From: Govania unica
Lineage (GTDB): Bacteria; Pseudomonadota; Alphaproteobacteria; Sphingomonadales; Govanellaceae
Reading direction: 5' to 3'
Length of the DNA stretch: 64,000 bases
Assembly: GCF_027920805.1 (NCBI RefSeq)
Contig: NZ_JANWOI010000001.1
Location: forward strand, 372,001-436,000
Part shown: piece by piece, positions 42,366 through 51,365 of the stretch
How the letters are laid out: each line of letters begins with the position of its first letter
Position numbering within the stretch: position 1 is the first letter of the stretch
Program-made: the position numbers and the translations under genes
Notes under the pieces: generated by a model
Told to the model about the DNA's origin: nothing
The model's database searches: none
What the model saw: the letters and a program-made list of their open reading frames with translations, nothing else

Positions 42366-45142
42366 TGGGCTTCGTCCCAGTTATCCCCGACGCCGCAATC
42401 GACCACGAGGGGCACGCTCAAATCGATGACCGGTTTTGCGGCATTCTCCATCACCTGGCGGATGACGGGAATGCTGGCGTCGATTTCATTTTCGGGCACT
42501 TCGAACACCAGTTCGTCATGCACCTGCAACAGCATGCGTGCCTTCAGTCCGGCCTCGTCCAGGGCTGCGGGCATGCGGATCATGGCGCGGCGGATGATGT
42601 CGGCGGCCGAACCCTGGATGGGGGCGTTGATGGCCGCGCGTTCGCCAAAGCCGCGTTGGGCCGGGACTTTCTCGCGCAGGGCCTGGATATGGCAGCGCCG
42701 CCCGAACAGGGTGGTGACAAAGCCATGGTCGCGGGCGAAGGCCTTGGTGCGGTCCATATAGTCGCGGATGCCGGGGAAGCGTTCGAAATAATTGGCGATA
42801 TAGGTTTGCGCTTCACGCTGCGGCACGCCTAGCTGACGGGCGAGGCCGAAGGCGGAAATGCCATAGATGATGCCGAAATTGATCGCTTTGGCCTGACGGC
42901 GCACCGCCGGGTCCATGCCTTCGATCGGCACGCCGAAGACTTCGGAGGCGGTCATGGCATGAATGTCGAGCCCCTTGGCGAAGGCGTCCTGCAATTGCGG
43001 AATGGCGGCGATATGGGCAAGCAGCCGCAGTTCGATCTGGCTGTAATCGGCGGCGATCAGCTTATGGCCCTTTTCAGCCACGAAGGCGCGGCGGATTTTA
43101 CGGCCTTCCTCGGTGCGGATCGGGATATTCTGCAGATTGGGATCGTTCGATGACAAGCGCCCGGTAGTCGTCGACGCGAGCGAATAGGACGTGTGAATGC
43201 GATCCGTTTTCGCGTTGATTTCCGCCTGCAGGGTATCCGTATAGGTGCTTTTCAGCTTGGCGATCTGACGATAGTCGAGAATGCGGGCGGGCAGGTCGTG
43301 GCCCGCGTCGGCGAGTTCCTCAAGCACATCGGCGCTTGTGGTATAGGCGCCGGTCTTGCCCTTTTTGCCGCCCGGCAATTTCATTTCATCGAACAGAATA
43401 TCGCCAAGCTGCTTGGGCGAATTCACATTGAAGGGCCGACCGGCCAGGCGCTCGATCTCGATTTCATATTCGGCCATGCGGGTGGCGAAGTCATTGGACA
43501 GCCGGTTGAGCACATGGGCATCAACCTTGATCCCGGCGCGCTCCATCTCGGTTAGCACATGGGGCATGGGCCGTTCGAGAGTCTCGTAAACGGTCACAAG
43601 CTTTTCGCTGGCCAAGCGCGGTTTCAGCAGCCGGTTGAGCCTGAGCGTCATATCCGCCGCTTCACAGGCATATTGGGTGGCCTTATCGATCGTCACGCGG
43701 TCGAAGGCAATCTGAGCCTGGCCGCTGCCCTGCAGTTCCTTGAGGGTGATGGACTTATGGCTGAGATGGAGGGCCGCGAGTTCGTCCAGGCCATGGCCGT
43801 GGAGTCCTGCCTCCAGCACATAGGATATGAGCATGCTGTCATCGAGCGGGCTGATCTCGATATCATATTGGCCAAGGATCAGCAGATCATCTTTGATGTT
43901 CTGCCCGACCTTGAGCACGCCCGGATCGGTGAGCAGCGGGCGCAGCCGGTCCAGAACCGTATCGCGGGATAATTGCACCGGGGCGCTGGCGCCATCGAAA
44001 TCAAAGCCACCACCGGCGCTGCCGTTGTTGTGACCGACCGGGATGTAACAAGCCTGTCCGGGCTCGACGGCCAGAGAAATACCGACAAGTTCGGACCGCA
44101 TGGTGTTGAGGGTCGTGGTCTTGGTGCGGAGGGACAGCGTCCCGGCGCTTTGAGCGCGGGCGATCCAGTCATCAAGGATGGCCAGATCTGTTACGGTTTC
44201 GTAACGGATTTCGGCTGGGACGGCCCCGTTTTCTTCCGACGGATGGTCATGGGCGCCTGAGCCCAGATGGGTGGCGAATTTGGCTTTGAGCGCCTTGAAC
44301 CCCTGAGCGTCGAGAAACGCCAGCAAGGGGCCGGCCTCGATCTCGCGCACAGCCAGTTCGGCGAGTGGCGGAATGTCCGTCATATTGGTCTTGAGCGTCA
44401 CCAGCTGCAGGCTGATGCGCGCGAGATCGGCGTTGGCGAGCAATGATTCGCGGCGTTTCGGTTGTTTGATCTCGCCCGCGCGGGCCAGAAGCTCCTCAAG
44501 GCTGCCATATTCGGTGATGAGCTGCGCCGCGGTTTTGACGCCGATGCCGGGAACGCCCGGGATATTGTCCACGCTGTCGCCGGCAAGCGCCTGCACATCA
44601 ACCACTTTTTCAGGCGGCACGCCGAATTTTTCAAAGACGTCGGTGGGGCCGAGGCGCTTGTTCTTCATGCTGTCGAACATGGAGACGCCGGGGCCGATCA
44701 ATTGCATCAGGTCCTTGTCGGACGAGACGATGGTGACGTCAAAGCCCTGTTTGCGGGCTTCGGTGGCATAGGTTGCGATAATGTCGTCGGCTTCGAACCC
44801 GGCGAGTTCGATCATCGGCAGGTTGAAGGCCTGCACCGCCTCGCGCACGATGGGGAACTGCGGGATGAGATCGTCGGGCGGAGCGCTACGATTCGCCTTA
44901 TAGTCGGGGTAAAGCCCGTTGCGGAAGGTTTGCGACCCCTTGTCGAGGATGACGGCGAAATGGCTTGGCCGGTCGGCTTCCTTGCTGTCTTCAAGGAGCT
45001 TATAGAGCATGGTGGCAAAGCCATAGACCGCATTGACCGGCGTTCCATCCGGCCGCGTCAGGGGCGGCAGGCCGTGATAGGCGCGGAAAATGAAGCTCGA
45101 TCCATCGACGAGATAGAGATGACGGGGGTCCTGGGCGCTCAT
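42362..45142 (-). CDS. polA: DNA polymerase I, proofreading site apparently inactive
   Basis: The 926-residue protein has the 5'-3' exonuclease domain (1-295; LYLVDGSSFIFRAYHGLPPL, AGDSVDNIPGVPGIG), a 3'-5' exonuclease-like domain (about 310-505) and the polymerase domain with motif A AADYSQIELRLLAHIA, motif B RRQAKAINFGIIYG and motif C LLQVHDELVFEVP. In the middle domain the Exo I motif, FDTET in E. coli, reads LRTKT (Arg339, Lys341), and Exo III reads YACEAAD with Ala495 where Asp501 stands. Exo II Asp is kept in NIKDDLLIL. It fills gaps and removes RNA primers, probably without editing. Confidence 0.95.
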   Translation of the reverse strand: MSAQDPRHLYLVDGSSFIFRAYHGLPPLTRPDGTPVNAVYGFATMLYKLLEDSKEADRPSHFAVILDKGSQTFRNGLYPDYKANRSAPPDDLIPQFPIVREAVQAFNLPMIELAGFEADDIIATYATEARKQGFDVTIVSSDKDLMQLIGPGVSMFDSMKNKRLGPTDVFEKFGVPPEKVVDVQALAGDSVDNIPGVPGIGVKTAAQLITEYGSLEELLARAGEIKQPKRRESLLANADLARISLQLVTLKTNMTDIPPLAELAVREIEAGPLLAFLDAQGFKALKAKFATHLGSGAHDHPSEENGAVPAEIRYETVTDLAILDDWIARAQSAGTLSLRTKTTTLNTMRSELVGISLAVEPGQACYIPVGHNNGSAGGGFDFDGASAPVQLSRDTVLDRLRPLLTDPGVLKVGQNIKDDLLILGQYDIEISPLDDSMLISYVLEAGLHGHGLDELAALHLSHKSITLKELQGSGQAQIAFDRVTIDKATQYACEAADMTLRLNRLLKPRLASEKLVTVYETLERPMPHVLTEMERAGIKVDAHVLNRLSNDFATRMAEYEIEIERLAGRPFNVNSPKQLGDILFDEMKLPGGKKGKTGAYTTSADVLEELADAGHDLPARILDYRQIAKLKSTYTDTLQAEINAKTDRIHTSYSLASTTTGRLSSNDPNLQNIPIRTEEGRKIRRAFVAEKGHKLIAADYSQIELRLLAHIAAIPQLQDAFAKGLDIHAMTASEVFGVPIEGMDPAVRRQAKAINFGIIYGISAFGLARQLGVPQREAQTYIANYFERFPGIRDYMDRTKAFARDHGFVTTLFGRRCHIQALREKVPAQRGFGERAAINAPIQGSAADIIRRAMIRMPAALDEAGLKARMLLQVHDELVFEVPENEIDASIPVIRQVMENAAKPVIDLSVPLVVDCGVGDNWDEAH

Positions 45143-45151
45143 AACTCGCGC

Positions 45152-45331
45152 CTAAGCCGCTTTGGGGGCGGAGGCGTCGAACAGATACAGGCGGTCGCAA
45201 TAGGGGCATTCGACGCGGTTGTCGCTGCCGAGATTGAGATAGACGCGCGGATGTCCAAGCGCACCTTCGCCACCGTCACAGGAGACCGCATGACTGCTGA
45301 CAAGGACTGTTTCGGGGGCTTCCTGGATCAT
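45152..45331 (-). CDS. CHCC-type zinc-finger domain protein
   Basis: A 59-residue protein read from an ATG at 45331 to TAG at 45152-45154. The conserved part is VSCDGGEGALGHPRVYL followed by RVECPYCDRLYLFD, giving a Cys-His-Cys-Cys zinc site. The family is widespread in Alphaproteobacteria and is related to the NDUFS6 zinc domain of mitochondrial complex I; the bacterial role is uncertain. No start codon is available further upstream before a stop in this frame. It precedes polA by 9 bp on the same strand. Confidence 0.8.
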   Translation of the reverse strand: MIQEAPETVLVSSHAVSCDGGEGALGHPRVYLNLGSDNRVECPYCDRLYLFDASAPKAA

Positions 45332-45481
45332 GATGTCCGCTTCCTTTTCCGCTGCTTTATTCGGGGCCGGTCCGTTTTTGGCGGGTCTTGCCCTCAGGGA
45401 TGGTCAAGACTGCATATTGACCGCCTCATTGCGCGGATGATACCGATTGTCCCTCCATAATCAACAAGAGCCTCGTGGACC

Positions 45482-46438
45482 ATGACCGCTGCCGATCAAA
45501 CTATGAACGCTGAAAACGCGATCGAAATCCGGGGACTCGAAAAAACCTATGCCGGGACCAAGGATTCAGAGCCGAAACAGGCCCTGAAAGGCATCGATCT
45601 GACCGTGCGGCGGGGGGCTATGCTCGGGCTGCTCGGGCCGAACGGGGCGGGGAAGTCCACCTGCATCAATATTCTGGCGGGGCTTGTGCGCAAGACCGGG
45701 GGCACGGCGCGGGTCTGGGGCTTTGATATTGACGAGAATCCGCGCAATGCCAAGGCCGCCATCGGCGTGGTGCCGCAGGAACTTTATTTCGACGCTTTTT
45801 TCACCCCGCGCGAGATGCTTGAACTGCAGGCCGGGCTTTACGGGGTGCCGAAGTCTGAACGCCGCACCGATGAAATTCTCGCCGCCGTCCGGCTCAGCGA
45901 TAAGGCCGACGCCTATGCGCGCACCCTGTCTGGCGGCATGAAGCGGCGTTTGCTTGTGGCCAAGGCCATGGTGCACAGCCCGCCCATTCTGGTGCTTGAT
46001 GAACCGACGGCGGGGGTCGATATCGAACTCCGCCAGCAGCTTTGGGACTATGTGCGGGAGCTGAACCGGGCTGGCGTCACTATCGTGCTGACCACGCATT
46101 ATCTTGAAGAAGCCGAAAAGCTCTGTGACGACATCGCCATCATCAACAATGGCGAGGTGGTGGCTTGCGAGCCGACGGCCAAGCTATTGTCGCGAATCGA
46201 TGAAAAGGTCGTGGTGCTGAGGCTGGATGGCGACCCCGTGGGGCGGCCGCTTGGGCTTGACGGGTTCCGGCTCGATTATCGCGGCGGCAGTGATGTGGCG
46301 GTGCATTACACCCCATCGAGCGGCGTGATCGGGGGCATCATGGACAGCGTGCGCGCGGCCGGGTTCAGCATTCTCGATGTGACCACCGAACAGGGCGATC
46401 TTGAGGATATTTTCCTGCAATTGACCCGTGCTGCCTGA
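45482..46438 (+). CDS. ABC transporter ATP-binding protein, exporter (ABC-2) type
   Basis: The 318-residue ATPase has Walker A GLLGPNGAGKST, Q-loop VVPQELYFDAFF, signature TLSGGMKRRLLVAKAM, Walker B ILVLDEPTAGVD and switch His in VLTTHYLEEAEKLCDD, with a roughly 80-residue C-terminal domain. The GGMKRR signature is that of drug/polysaccharide exporters of the ABC-2 type, which normally have a membrane permease beside them. None is present here: nadB follows after 15 bp. The permease must be elsewhere. An alternative ATG lies 21 bp inside the frame. Confidence 0.88.
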   Translation: MTAADQTMNAENAIEIRGLEKTYAGTKDSEPKQALKGIDLTVRRGAMLGLLGPNGAGKSTCINILAGLVRKTGGTARVWGFDIDENPRNAKAAIGVVPQELYFDAFFTPREMLELQAGLYGVPKSERRTDEILAAVRLSDKADAYARTLSGGMKRRLLVAKAMVHSPPILVLDEPTAGVDIELRQQLWDYVRELNRAGVTIVLTTHYLEEAEKLCDDIAIINNGEVVACEPTAKLLSRIDEKVVVLRLDGDPVGRPLGLDGFRLDYRGGSDVAVHYTPSSGVIGGIMDSVRAAGFSILDVTTEQGDLEDIFLQLTRAA

Positions 46439-46453
46439 TAACGAGGGGCTGTT

Positions 46454-48124
46454 ATGTTATCGAATCATAAAGGGCGGGCCATGGATCAGGGGCTTGAGTT
46501 CGACGTGCTGGTGATCGGCAGCGGGGCGGCGGGACTGTCGCTCGCGCTCAAACTTGCCGACACGGTGCGCATTGCCGTCATTTCCAAGGGCTCCATCAGC
46601 ACCGGATCGACGCTTTGGGCCCAGGGCGGGATTGCCGCCGTGCTCCATGACAAGGATACGGTCGAATCGCATGTTCAGGATACGCTGATCGCCGGAGCCG
46701 GGCTTTGTAACGAAAAGACCGTGCGCTTCGTGGCTGAAGGCGGGCGTGCCGCCATCGAATGGCTGACCGGCGAAGGGGTGCCCTTCAGCCATCGGGAGGC
46801 CCCGCATCCGGACGAATATCACCTGACCATGGAGGGCGGTCACAGTCATCGCCGCATTGTCCATGCTGCTGATGCCACCGGCCGCGCGGTCCAGCTGACC
46901 CTGGAGGCGCGGGCGCGGACGCATCCGAATATCCATCTTTTTGAAAATCACATGGCGGTCGATCTCGTCACCCATGGGACTGGCGCGGCGCGGCGCTGTA
47001 TCGGCGCTTATGTCTATGATGAGCATGCCGACCGGGTGGAGCTCATTCGTACTCGTGCCACCGTGCTGGCCACCGGCGGGGCAAGCCGGGTCTATCTCTA
47101 TGCCACCAACCCTGACGGCTCGACCGGAGACGGCATTGCACTCGCCTGGCGTGCGGGGTGCCGGGTGGCCAATATGGAATTCAACCAGTTCCACCCGACC
47201 TGCCTCTATCACCCCGAGGAGCGCACGTTCCTGATATCCGAGGCGTTGCGAGGCGAGGGAGCGCGGCTCATGTTGCCGGACGGCAGCTATTTCATGCAGC
47301 GCTTCGACAAGCGGGCCGATCTCGCGCCGCGCGATATCGTCGCCCGCGCCATCGACCATGAAATGAAGCGCCTGGGATCAGAATGCGTCTATCTCGATAT
47401 CACGCATCAGTCGGCCGATTTTATCATGGGCCATTTCCCGACCATCTATAATCGCTGCCTGCAACTTGGGATCGATATCACCAAGGAACCGATTCCGGTG
47501 GTGCCTGCGGCCCATTACACCTGCGGCGGAGTGATGACCGATCTTGAGGCGCGCACCGACCTTACCGGTCTTTATGCCGTGGGGGAGGTGACCCATACCG
47601 GGCTTCATGGCGCCAACCGGCTGGCCTCCAATTCGCTTCTGGAATGTTTTGTGTTCGCCGCCGCCGCCGCCCGTCATATCGAGGCGACCATTGATGACGT
47701 GCCGGTTCCGCCTGCCGTCAATCTTTGGGATGAAAGCCGGGTGACCGATTCGGACGAGGAAGTGGTGGTGGCCCATAACTGGAAAGAGCTGCGCCAGTTC
47801 ATGTGGGATTATGTGGGCATCGTGCGCACCGACAAACGGTTGGAGCGGGCGCATCACCGGGTCGAGCTGCTCGCGTCGGAAATTCGCGATTATTATACCA
47901 ATTTCCGGGTCACCAAGGATCTGCTGGAACTGCGCAATCTCGTGGTTGTGGCCGATCTCATGGTGCGTGCGGCCATGGCCCGGAAGGAAAGCCGCGGCCT
48001 CCATTTCACCGCCGATTACCCGCAATCCCAAGCCGGGGTGCCGCAAGACACGGTGCTGGTCCCGACGCCGCGGGGACCAGCCCGGGGCCTGGAGCTTAAC
48101 CTTAATCTTAACCTTCTGTCTTAG
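46454..48124 (+). CDS. nadB: L-aspartate oxidase
   Basis: Oxidises L-aspartate to iminoaspartate, the first step of de novo NAD synthesis. The 556-residue flavoprotein has [84 protein letters not shown]-type replaced by [33 protein letters not shown] and [20 protein letters not shown]. All are typical of NadB/SdhA-type oxidoreductases. The ATG at 46454 follows GAGGGG at proper spacing; a second ATG at 46481 is possible. nadA and nadC are not in the window. The gene starts 15 bp after the ABC ATPase stop. Confidence 0.92.
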   Translation: MLSNHKGRAMDQGLEFDVLVIGSGAAGLSLALKLADTVRIAVISKGSISTGSTLWAQGGIAAVLHDKDTVESHVQDTLIAGAGLCNEKTVRFVAEGGRAAIEWLTGEGVPFSHREAPHPDEYHLTMEGGHSHRRIVHAADATGRAVQLTLEARARTHPNIHLFENHMAVDLVTHGTGAARRCIGAYVYDEHADRVELIRTRATVLATGGASRVYLYATNPDGSTGDGIALAWRAGCRVANMEFNQFHPTCLYHPEERTFLISEALRGEGARLMLPDGSYFMQRFDKRADLAPRDIVARAIDHEMKRLGSECVYLDITHQSADFIMGHFPTIYNRCLQLGIDITKEPIPVVPAAHYTCGGVMTDLEARTDLTGLYAVGEVTHTGLHGANRLASNSLLECFVFAAAAARHIEATIDDVPVPPAVNLWDESRVTDSDEEVVVAHNWKELRQFMWDYVGIVRTDKRLERAHHRVELLASEIRDYYTNFRVTKDLLELRNLVVVADLMVRAAMARKESRGLHFTADYPQSQAGVPQDTVLVPTPRGPARGLELNLNLNLLS

Positions 48125-48133
48125 TCCCCCGTC

Positions 48134-48490
48134 TTAGCCCTCTATGGCCTTGATCAGTTTGCGTTCCAGAATGCGGAGCGCAGCCTCAAGCTCGTGGCCA
48201 CGTTTGAGGATCTGGCCGCCAAGGCCATAAATCGTGTAAGCGCCTTGCTTCTGCGCGAGTTTCGGCGATTTGACAATGCGATAGAGCGGGACCTCACTGG
48301 TGCGGCGAAAGATCGAGAACACGGCGATCTCGCGGTTCATGTCGATGGCATAATCACGCCATTCTCCCGCCGCGACCATCCGCCCGTAAAGACCAAGAAT
48401 GCGAGACAGTTCTTCGCGGTCAAAATAGACCGTATCCTGCTTGTGGGACGGCAGGGAGCCTGGGAATATGGCGACGGTACTGTCGGTCAT
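48134..48490 (-). CDS. DUF2794 family protein
   Basis: The 118-residue protein has VYFDREELSRILGLYGRMVA, EWRDYAIDMNREIAVFSIFR, RIVKSPKLAQKQGAYTIYGL and GGQILKRGHELEAALRILER, the pattern of DUF2794, a conserved protein of Alphaproteobacteria with no known function. The ATG at 48490 is chosen because the longer upstream frame has no conserved look. It is convergent with nadB, 9 bp apart at the stops. Confidence 0.82.
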   Translation of the reverse strand: MTDSTVAIFPGSLPSHKQDTVYFDREELSRILGLYGRMVAAGEWRDYAIDMNREIAVFSIFRRTSEVPLYRIVKSPKLAQKQGAYTIYGLGGQILKRGHELEAALRILERKLIKAIEG

Positions 48491-48894
48491 GGCACCTCGT
48501 GGCGGCAAGGAACATGGCTTATTTTGCGCCTCTCTCCGGCTTGGCGCAAGCTGTCTCCGACTGCATTCCAGAAATAGGATGTGCCTATTTCTCCTATTGC
48601 GAGAATTTTCGTGCTTGCCCTTAGAATACCTCGGGTTTGCCGCAAAAAGGTCTGATTCAGGGCCCACTGCCGCCGCAATGAGGGGGCAATCTTAAGATAC
48701 TGAAAACCTCCTTAATACGGTTAGTTCGGTTGCCGCTTCGGGGAATTGCCCCCCTCCCCCCCCATTCCTCGGACGGCAACCGGGCTTCTTCTTTCAGAAC
48801 TCTCCCCTCGTTTCTTAATCTTGGCAGGCTGGCTTCTTTTGAGGCCGGTCGCTTTTGCCGTTTCATATTTCTGCTTACAAAGAGGCGGTTACGG
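48491..48894. other. Long intergenic region with interleaved inverted repeats upstream of htpG
   Basis: No gene is supported. Two inverted repeats cross each other: GGGGGCAAT (48682-48690) with ATTGCCCCC (48745-48753), and CGGTTGCCG (48727-48735) with CGGCAACCG (48774-48782). A transcript could form a pseudoknot-like structure, or the arms could be remnants of separate repeats. A run of Cs (48749-48763) is also present. Confidence 0.5.
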
Positions 48895-48922
48895 CTTGAC
48901 GATTGCGCGGGAAGACCCATAT
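48895..48922 (+). promoter_or_regulatory. Putative heat-shock sigma factor (RpoH) promoter of htpG
   Basis: CTTGAC (48895-48900) and CCCATAT (48916-48922) are separated by 15 bp, close to the RpoH pattern CTTGAA-N13-17-CCCCATNT. The site ends 48 bp before the htpG ATG, a normal leader length. htpG is a classical heat-shock gene. Confidence 0.6.
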
Positions 48923-48970
48923 GGGATTGACCTGTGTCCTTGATTTTCAATTCCAGAAACGAGTATCGCT

Positions 48971-50848
48971 ATGACGCAAACGGATACGCTTGAGCATCAT
49001 GGTTTTCAGGCAGAAGTGGCGCGGCTTCTGCACCTCATGGTTCATTCCGTCTATTCCGAGCGGGAAATCTTCCTGCGCGAGATCATTTCGAACGCCTCGG
49101 ATGCCTGTGACAAGCTGCGCTATGCTGCCCTTACAGACTCCGAGCTTCTGGAGCCGGGGAACAAGGATTTTGCCATCACGGTCACTGCCGACGCCACGGC
49201 GCGCACCCTGACCATCGCCGACAACGGCATTGGCATGACCCATCAGGAGCTGATCGATAATCTCGGCACCATCGCGCGTTCGGGCACCTCGGCCTTCATG
49301 CAGGAACTGTCCGGCGATGAGCGCAAGGACGTTAATCTTATCGGCCAGTTCGGGGTCGGATTTTATTCGGTGTTCATGGTCGCCGACCGGGTCGAGGTGA
49401 CGAGCCGCCGCGCGGGTGCGGAGGAGACCTGGATCTGGGAATCGGCCGGTACCGGGGAATTCACCCTCCGTCCCGGCGCTCGCGATCATCGCGGCACCAG
49501 CATTGTTCTTCATATCAAGGAAGACGCTACCGAGTTTCTGGAAGAGGTCCGGCTGCGCACCATCATCAAGACCTATTCAGATCATGTGGCGGTGCCGATC
49601 ATTCTCAGCACCAATGCCGGGGAGTCCGATGCGAGTCAGGTGAACACCGGCGCGGCGCTCTGGACGCGGGCGAAATCCGATATCACTGAACAGCAGTATA
49701 AAGAATTTTACCATCATGTGGCCCATGCCATGGACGATCCGGCCATGACGCTGCATTACCGTGCCGAGGGCACGCTTGAATATAATGTGCTGTTATATGT
49801 GCCGACGCGGCAGCCGTTCGATCTGTTCGATCCGGCGCGCAAGTCGCGGGTCAAACTGTTCGTCAAGCGCGTTTTCATCGCCGACGATTGCGAAACCATG
49901 CTGCCGCCCTATCTGCGGTTCCTGCGCGGGGTGATTGATTCAGAAGATCTGCCGCTCAACATCAGCCGCGAGATGCTGCAGAACAATCCGGTGCTGGCCA
50001 AGATGCAAAAGGCCGTCACCAATCGCGTGATCAGCGAGTTTGAGAAAAAGGCGCTGTCGGATCCGGACGGCTTCAATGCCATCTGGGACAGTTTCGGCGC
50101 GGTGATCAAGGAAGGCATTTACGAGGATTTCGAGCGCCGCGATCAGATTCTGAAACTCGCCCGCTTCCATTCCACGACCGAGAGCGGCTGGGTCACGTTA
50201 GACCAGTATGTGGCGCGCATGAAGCCCGATCAGACAGCGATTTACGTGCTGACCGCCGACAACCTCGAGGCGGCGCGACGCAGCCCGCATCTTGAAGGCT
50301 TCCGCGCCAAAGGCGTCGAAGTGCTGTTGATGGTCGATCCCGTCGATGATTTCTGGCTCACCGGCGTCAATGATTTCGCCGGCAAACCGATCAAGTCGGT
50401 GACCCGCGGCGGTTCGGATCTTGCAGGCATCAAGGGCGCGGACGAGAAAAAATCCGATCCGGCACCGGCCGGGATGACGGAGCTGATTGCGGCATTGAAG
50501 GACCATCTGAAAGACGTGGTTAAAGATGTGCGCAGCACCGACCGGCTGAAGGAAAGCCCGGTTTGTCTGGTGGCGGACGACGGCGACATGGATATGCATA
50601 TCGCGCGGCTGTTGCAACAGAACAAGCAGCTCGGCAACATGAACCCGCGCATTCTGGAACTCAACCCGGAGCATCCGTTGATCCGGGCGCTTGCCGCACG
50701 GGCCAAACAGGATGGTGCCTTGGATGCGCTCGAAGACGCGGGGCATCTGTTGCTGGATCAGGCTCGCATCCTTGAAGGCGAAACACTGCCCGACCCGACC
50801 GACTTCACCCGCCGCCTGACCGCAGTCATGGCCCGGGCGTTCGGTTAG
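48971..50848 (+). CDS. htpG: Molecular chaperone HtpG (Hsp90)
   Basis: The 625-residue ATP-dependent chaperone has the GHKL ATP site: SVYSEREIFLREIISNASDA, IADNGIGMTHQELIDNLGTI, ARSGTSAFM and LIGQFGVGFYSVFMVADRVE. The middle domain follows with YNVLLYVPTRQPFDLFDPAR and DSEDLPLNISREMLQNN, and the C-terminal dimer domain with MNPRILELNPEHPLIRAL. Full length for bacterial HtpG. It acts in the cytosol on stress-damaged and client proteins. The start region matches MTQTDTLEHHGFQAEVARLL. Repeats follow its stop rather than a simple terminator. Confidence 0.95.
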   Translation: MTQTDTLEHHGFQAEVARLLHLMVHSVYSEREIFLREIISNASDACDKLRYAALTDSELLEPGNKDFAITVTADATARTLTIADNGIGMTHQELIDNLGTIARSGTSAFMQELSGDERKDVNLIGQFGVGFYSVFMVADRVEVTSRRAGAEETWIWESAGTGEFTLRPGARDHRGTSIVLHIKEDATEFLEEVRLRTIIKTYSDHVAVPIILSTNAGESDASQVNTGAALWTRAKSDITEQQYKEFYHHVAHAMDDPAMTLHYRAEGTLEYNVLLYVPTRQPFDLFDPARKSRVKLFVKRVFIADDCETMLPPYLRFLRGVIDSEDLPLNISREMLQNNPVLAKMQKAVTNRVISEFEKKALSDPDGFNAIWDSFGAVIKEGIYEDFERRDQILKLARFHSTTESGWVTLDQYVARMKPDQTAIYVLTADNLEAARRSPHLEGFRAKGVEVLLMVDPVDDFWLTGVNDFAGKPIKSVTRGGSDLAGIKGADEKKSDPAPAGMTELIAALKDHLKDVVKDVRSTDRLKESPVCLVADDGDMDMHIARLLQQNKQLGNMNPRILELNPEHPLIRALAARAKQDGALDALEDAGHLLLDQARILEGETLPDPTDFTRRLTAVMARAFG

Positions 50849-50866
50849 GGTCCCCACATGTTATAC

Positions 50867-51198
50867 ATTGTCATTGCCGGGCTTGACCCGGCAATCCATT
50901 TTGCCAGCGCTCGGTTGGAGGGGGCATGGATTACTGGGTCAAGCCCGGTAATGACAATTGGGGGTTGCGGTTGGAGCGTCTGCCCTGTGCCTGACAGAAA
51001 GATGCGGACAAGTGCCGCCGTGTCTGTTGTTGGATCAAGCCGGAAACGCTTCCGATCTCACCGTCATCACTCGCGGTGACGTTCGGGTAAGGGCTCCACA
51101 AACACATTGTCATTGCCGGGCTTGACCTGGCAATCCATTTTTCCGCCGTTCGGTTGGAGGAGGCATGGATTGCCAGGTCAAGCCCGGTAATGACAATT
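50867..51198. repeat. Two tandem copies of the palindromic GGGCTTGACCC repeat
   Basis: Copy one has arms 50867-50899 and 50926-50959; copy two has arms 51106-51138 and 51165-51198. Each arm contains ATTGCCGGGCTTGACC or its complement, and loops include TCGGTTGGAGG in both. The copies start 239 bp apart. They are the same family as the element at 41701. Hairpins here may end htpG transcripts. The rest of 50849-51365 has no gene I can support. Confidence 0.9.
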
Positions 51199-51365
51199 TC
51201 TGTGCCAGACTGGAACGTTTCACCGCCGGACTGTAAGGGCTGTTTGACACAAAGATGTTTTGAGCCGGGCGCCTCAAGGTCTTCTGAGCTGTATATCAAG
51301 TTGTTGAATTGTTGGCATGACCCTTGCGTTAATTTTTGATTAACGGAAGCTTGAGGCGGGTTGTC

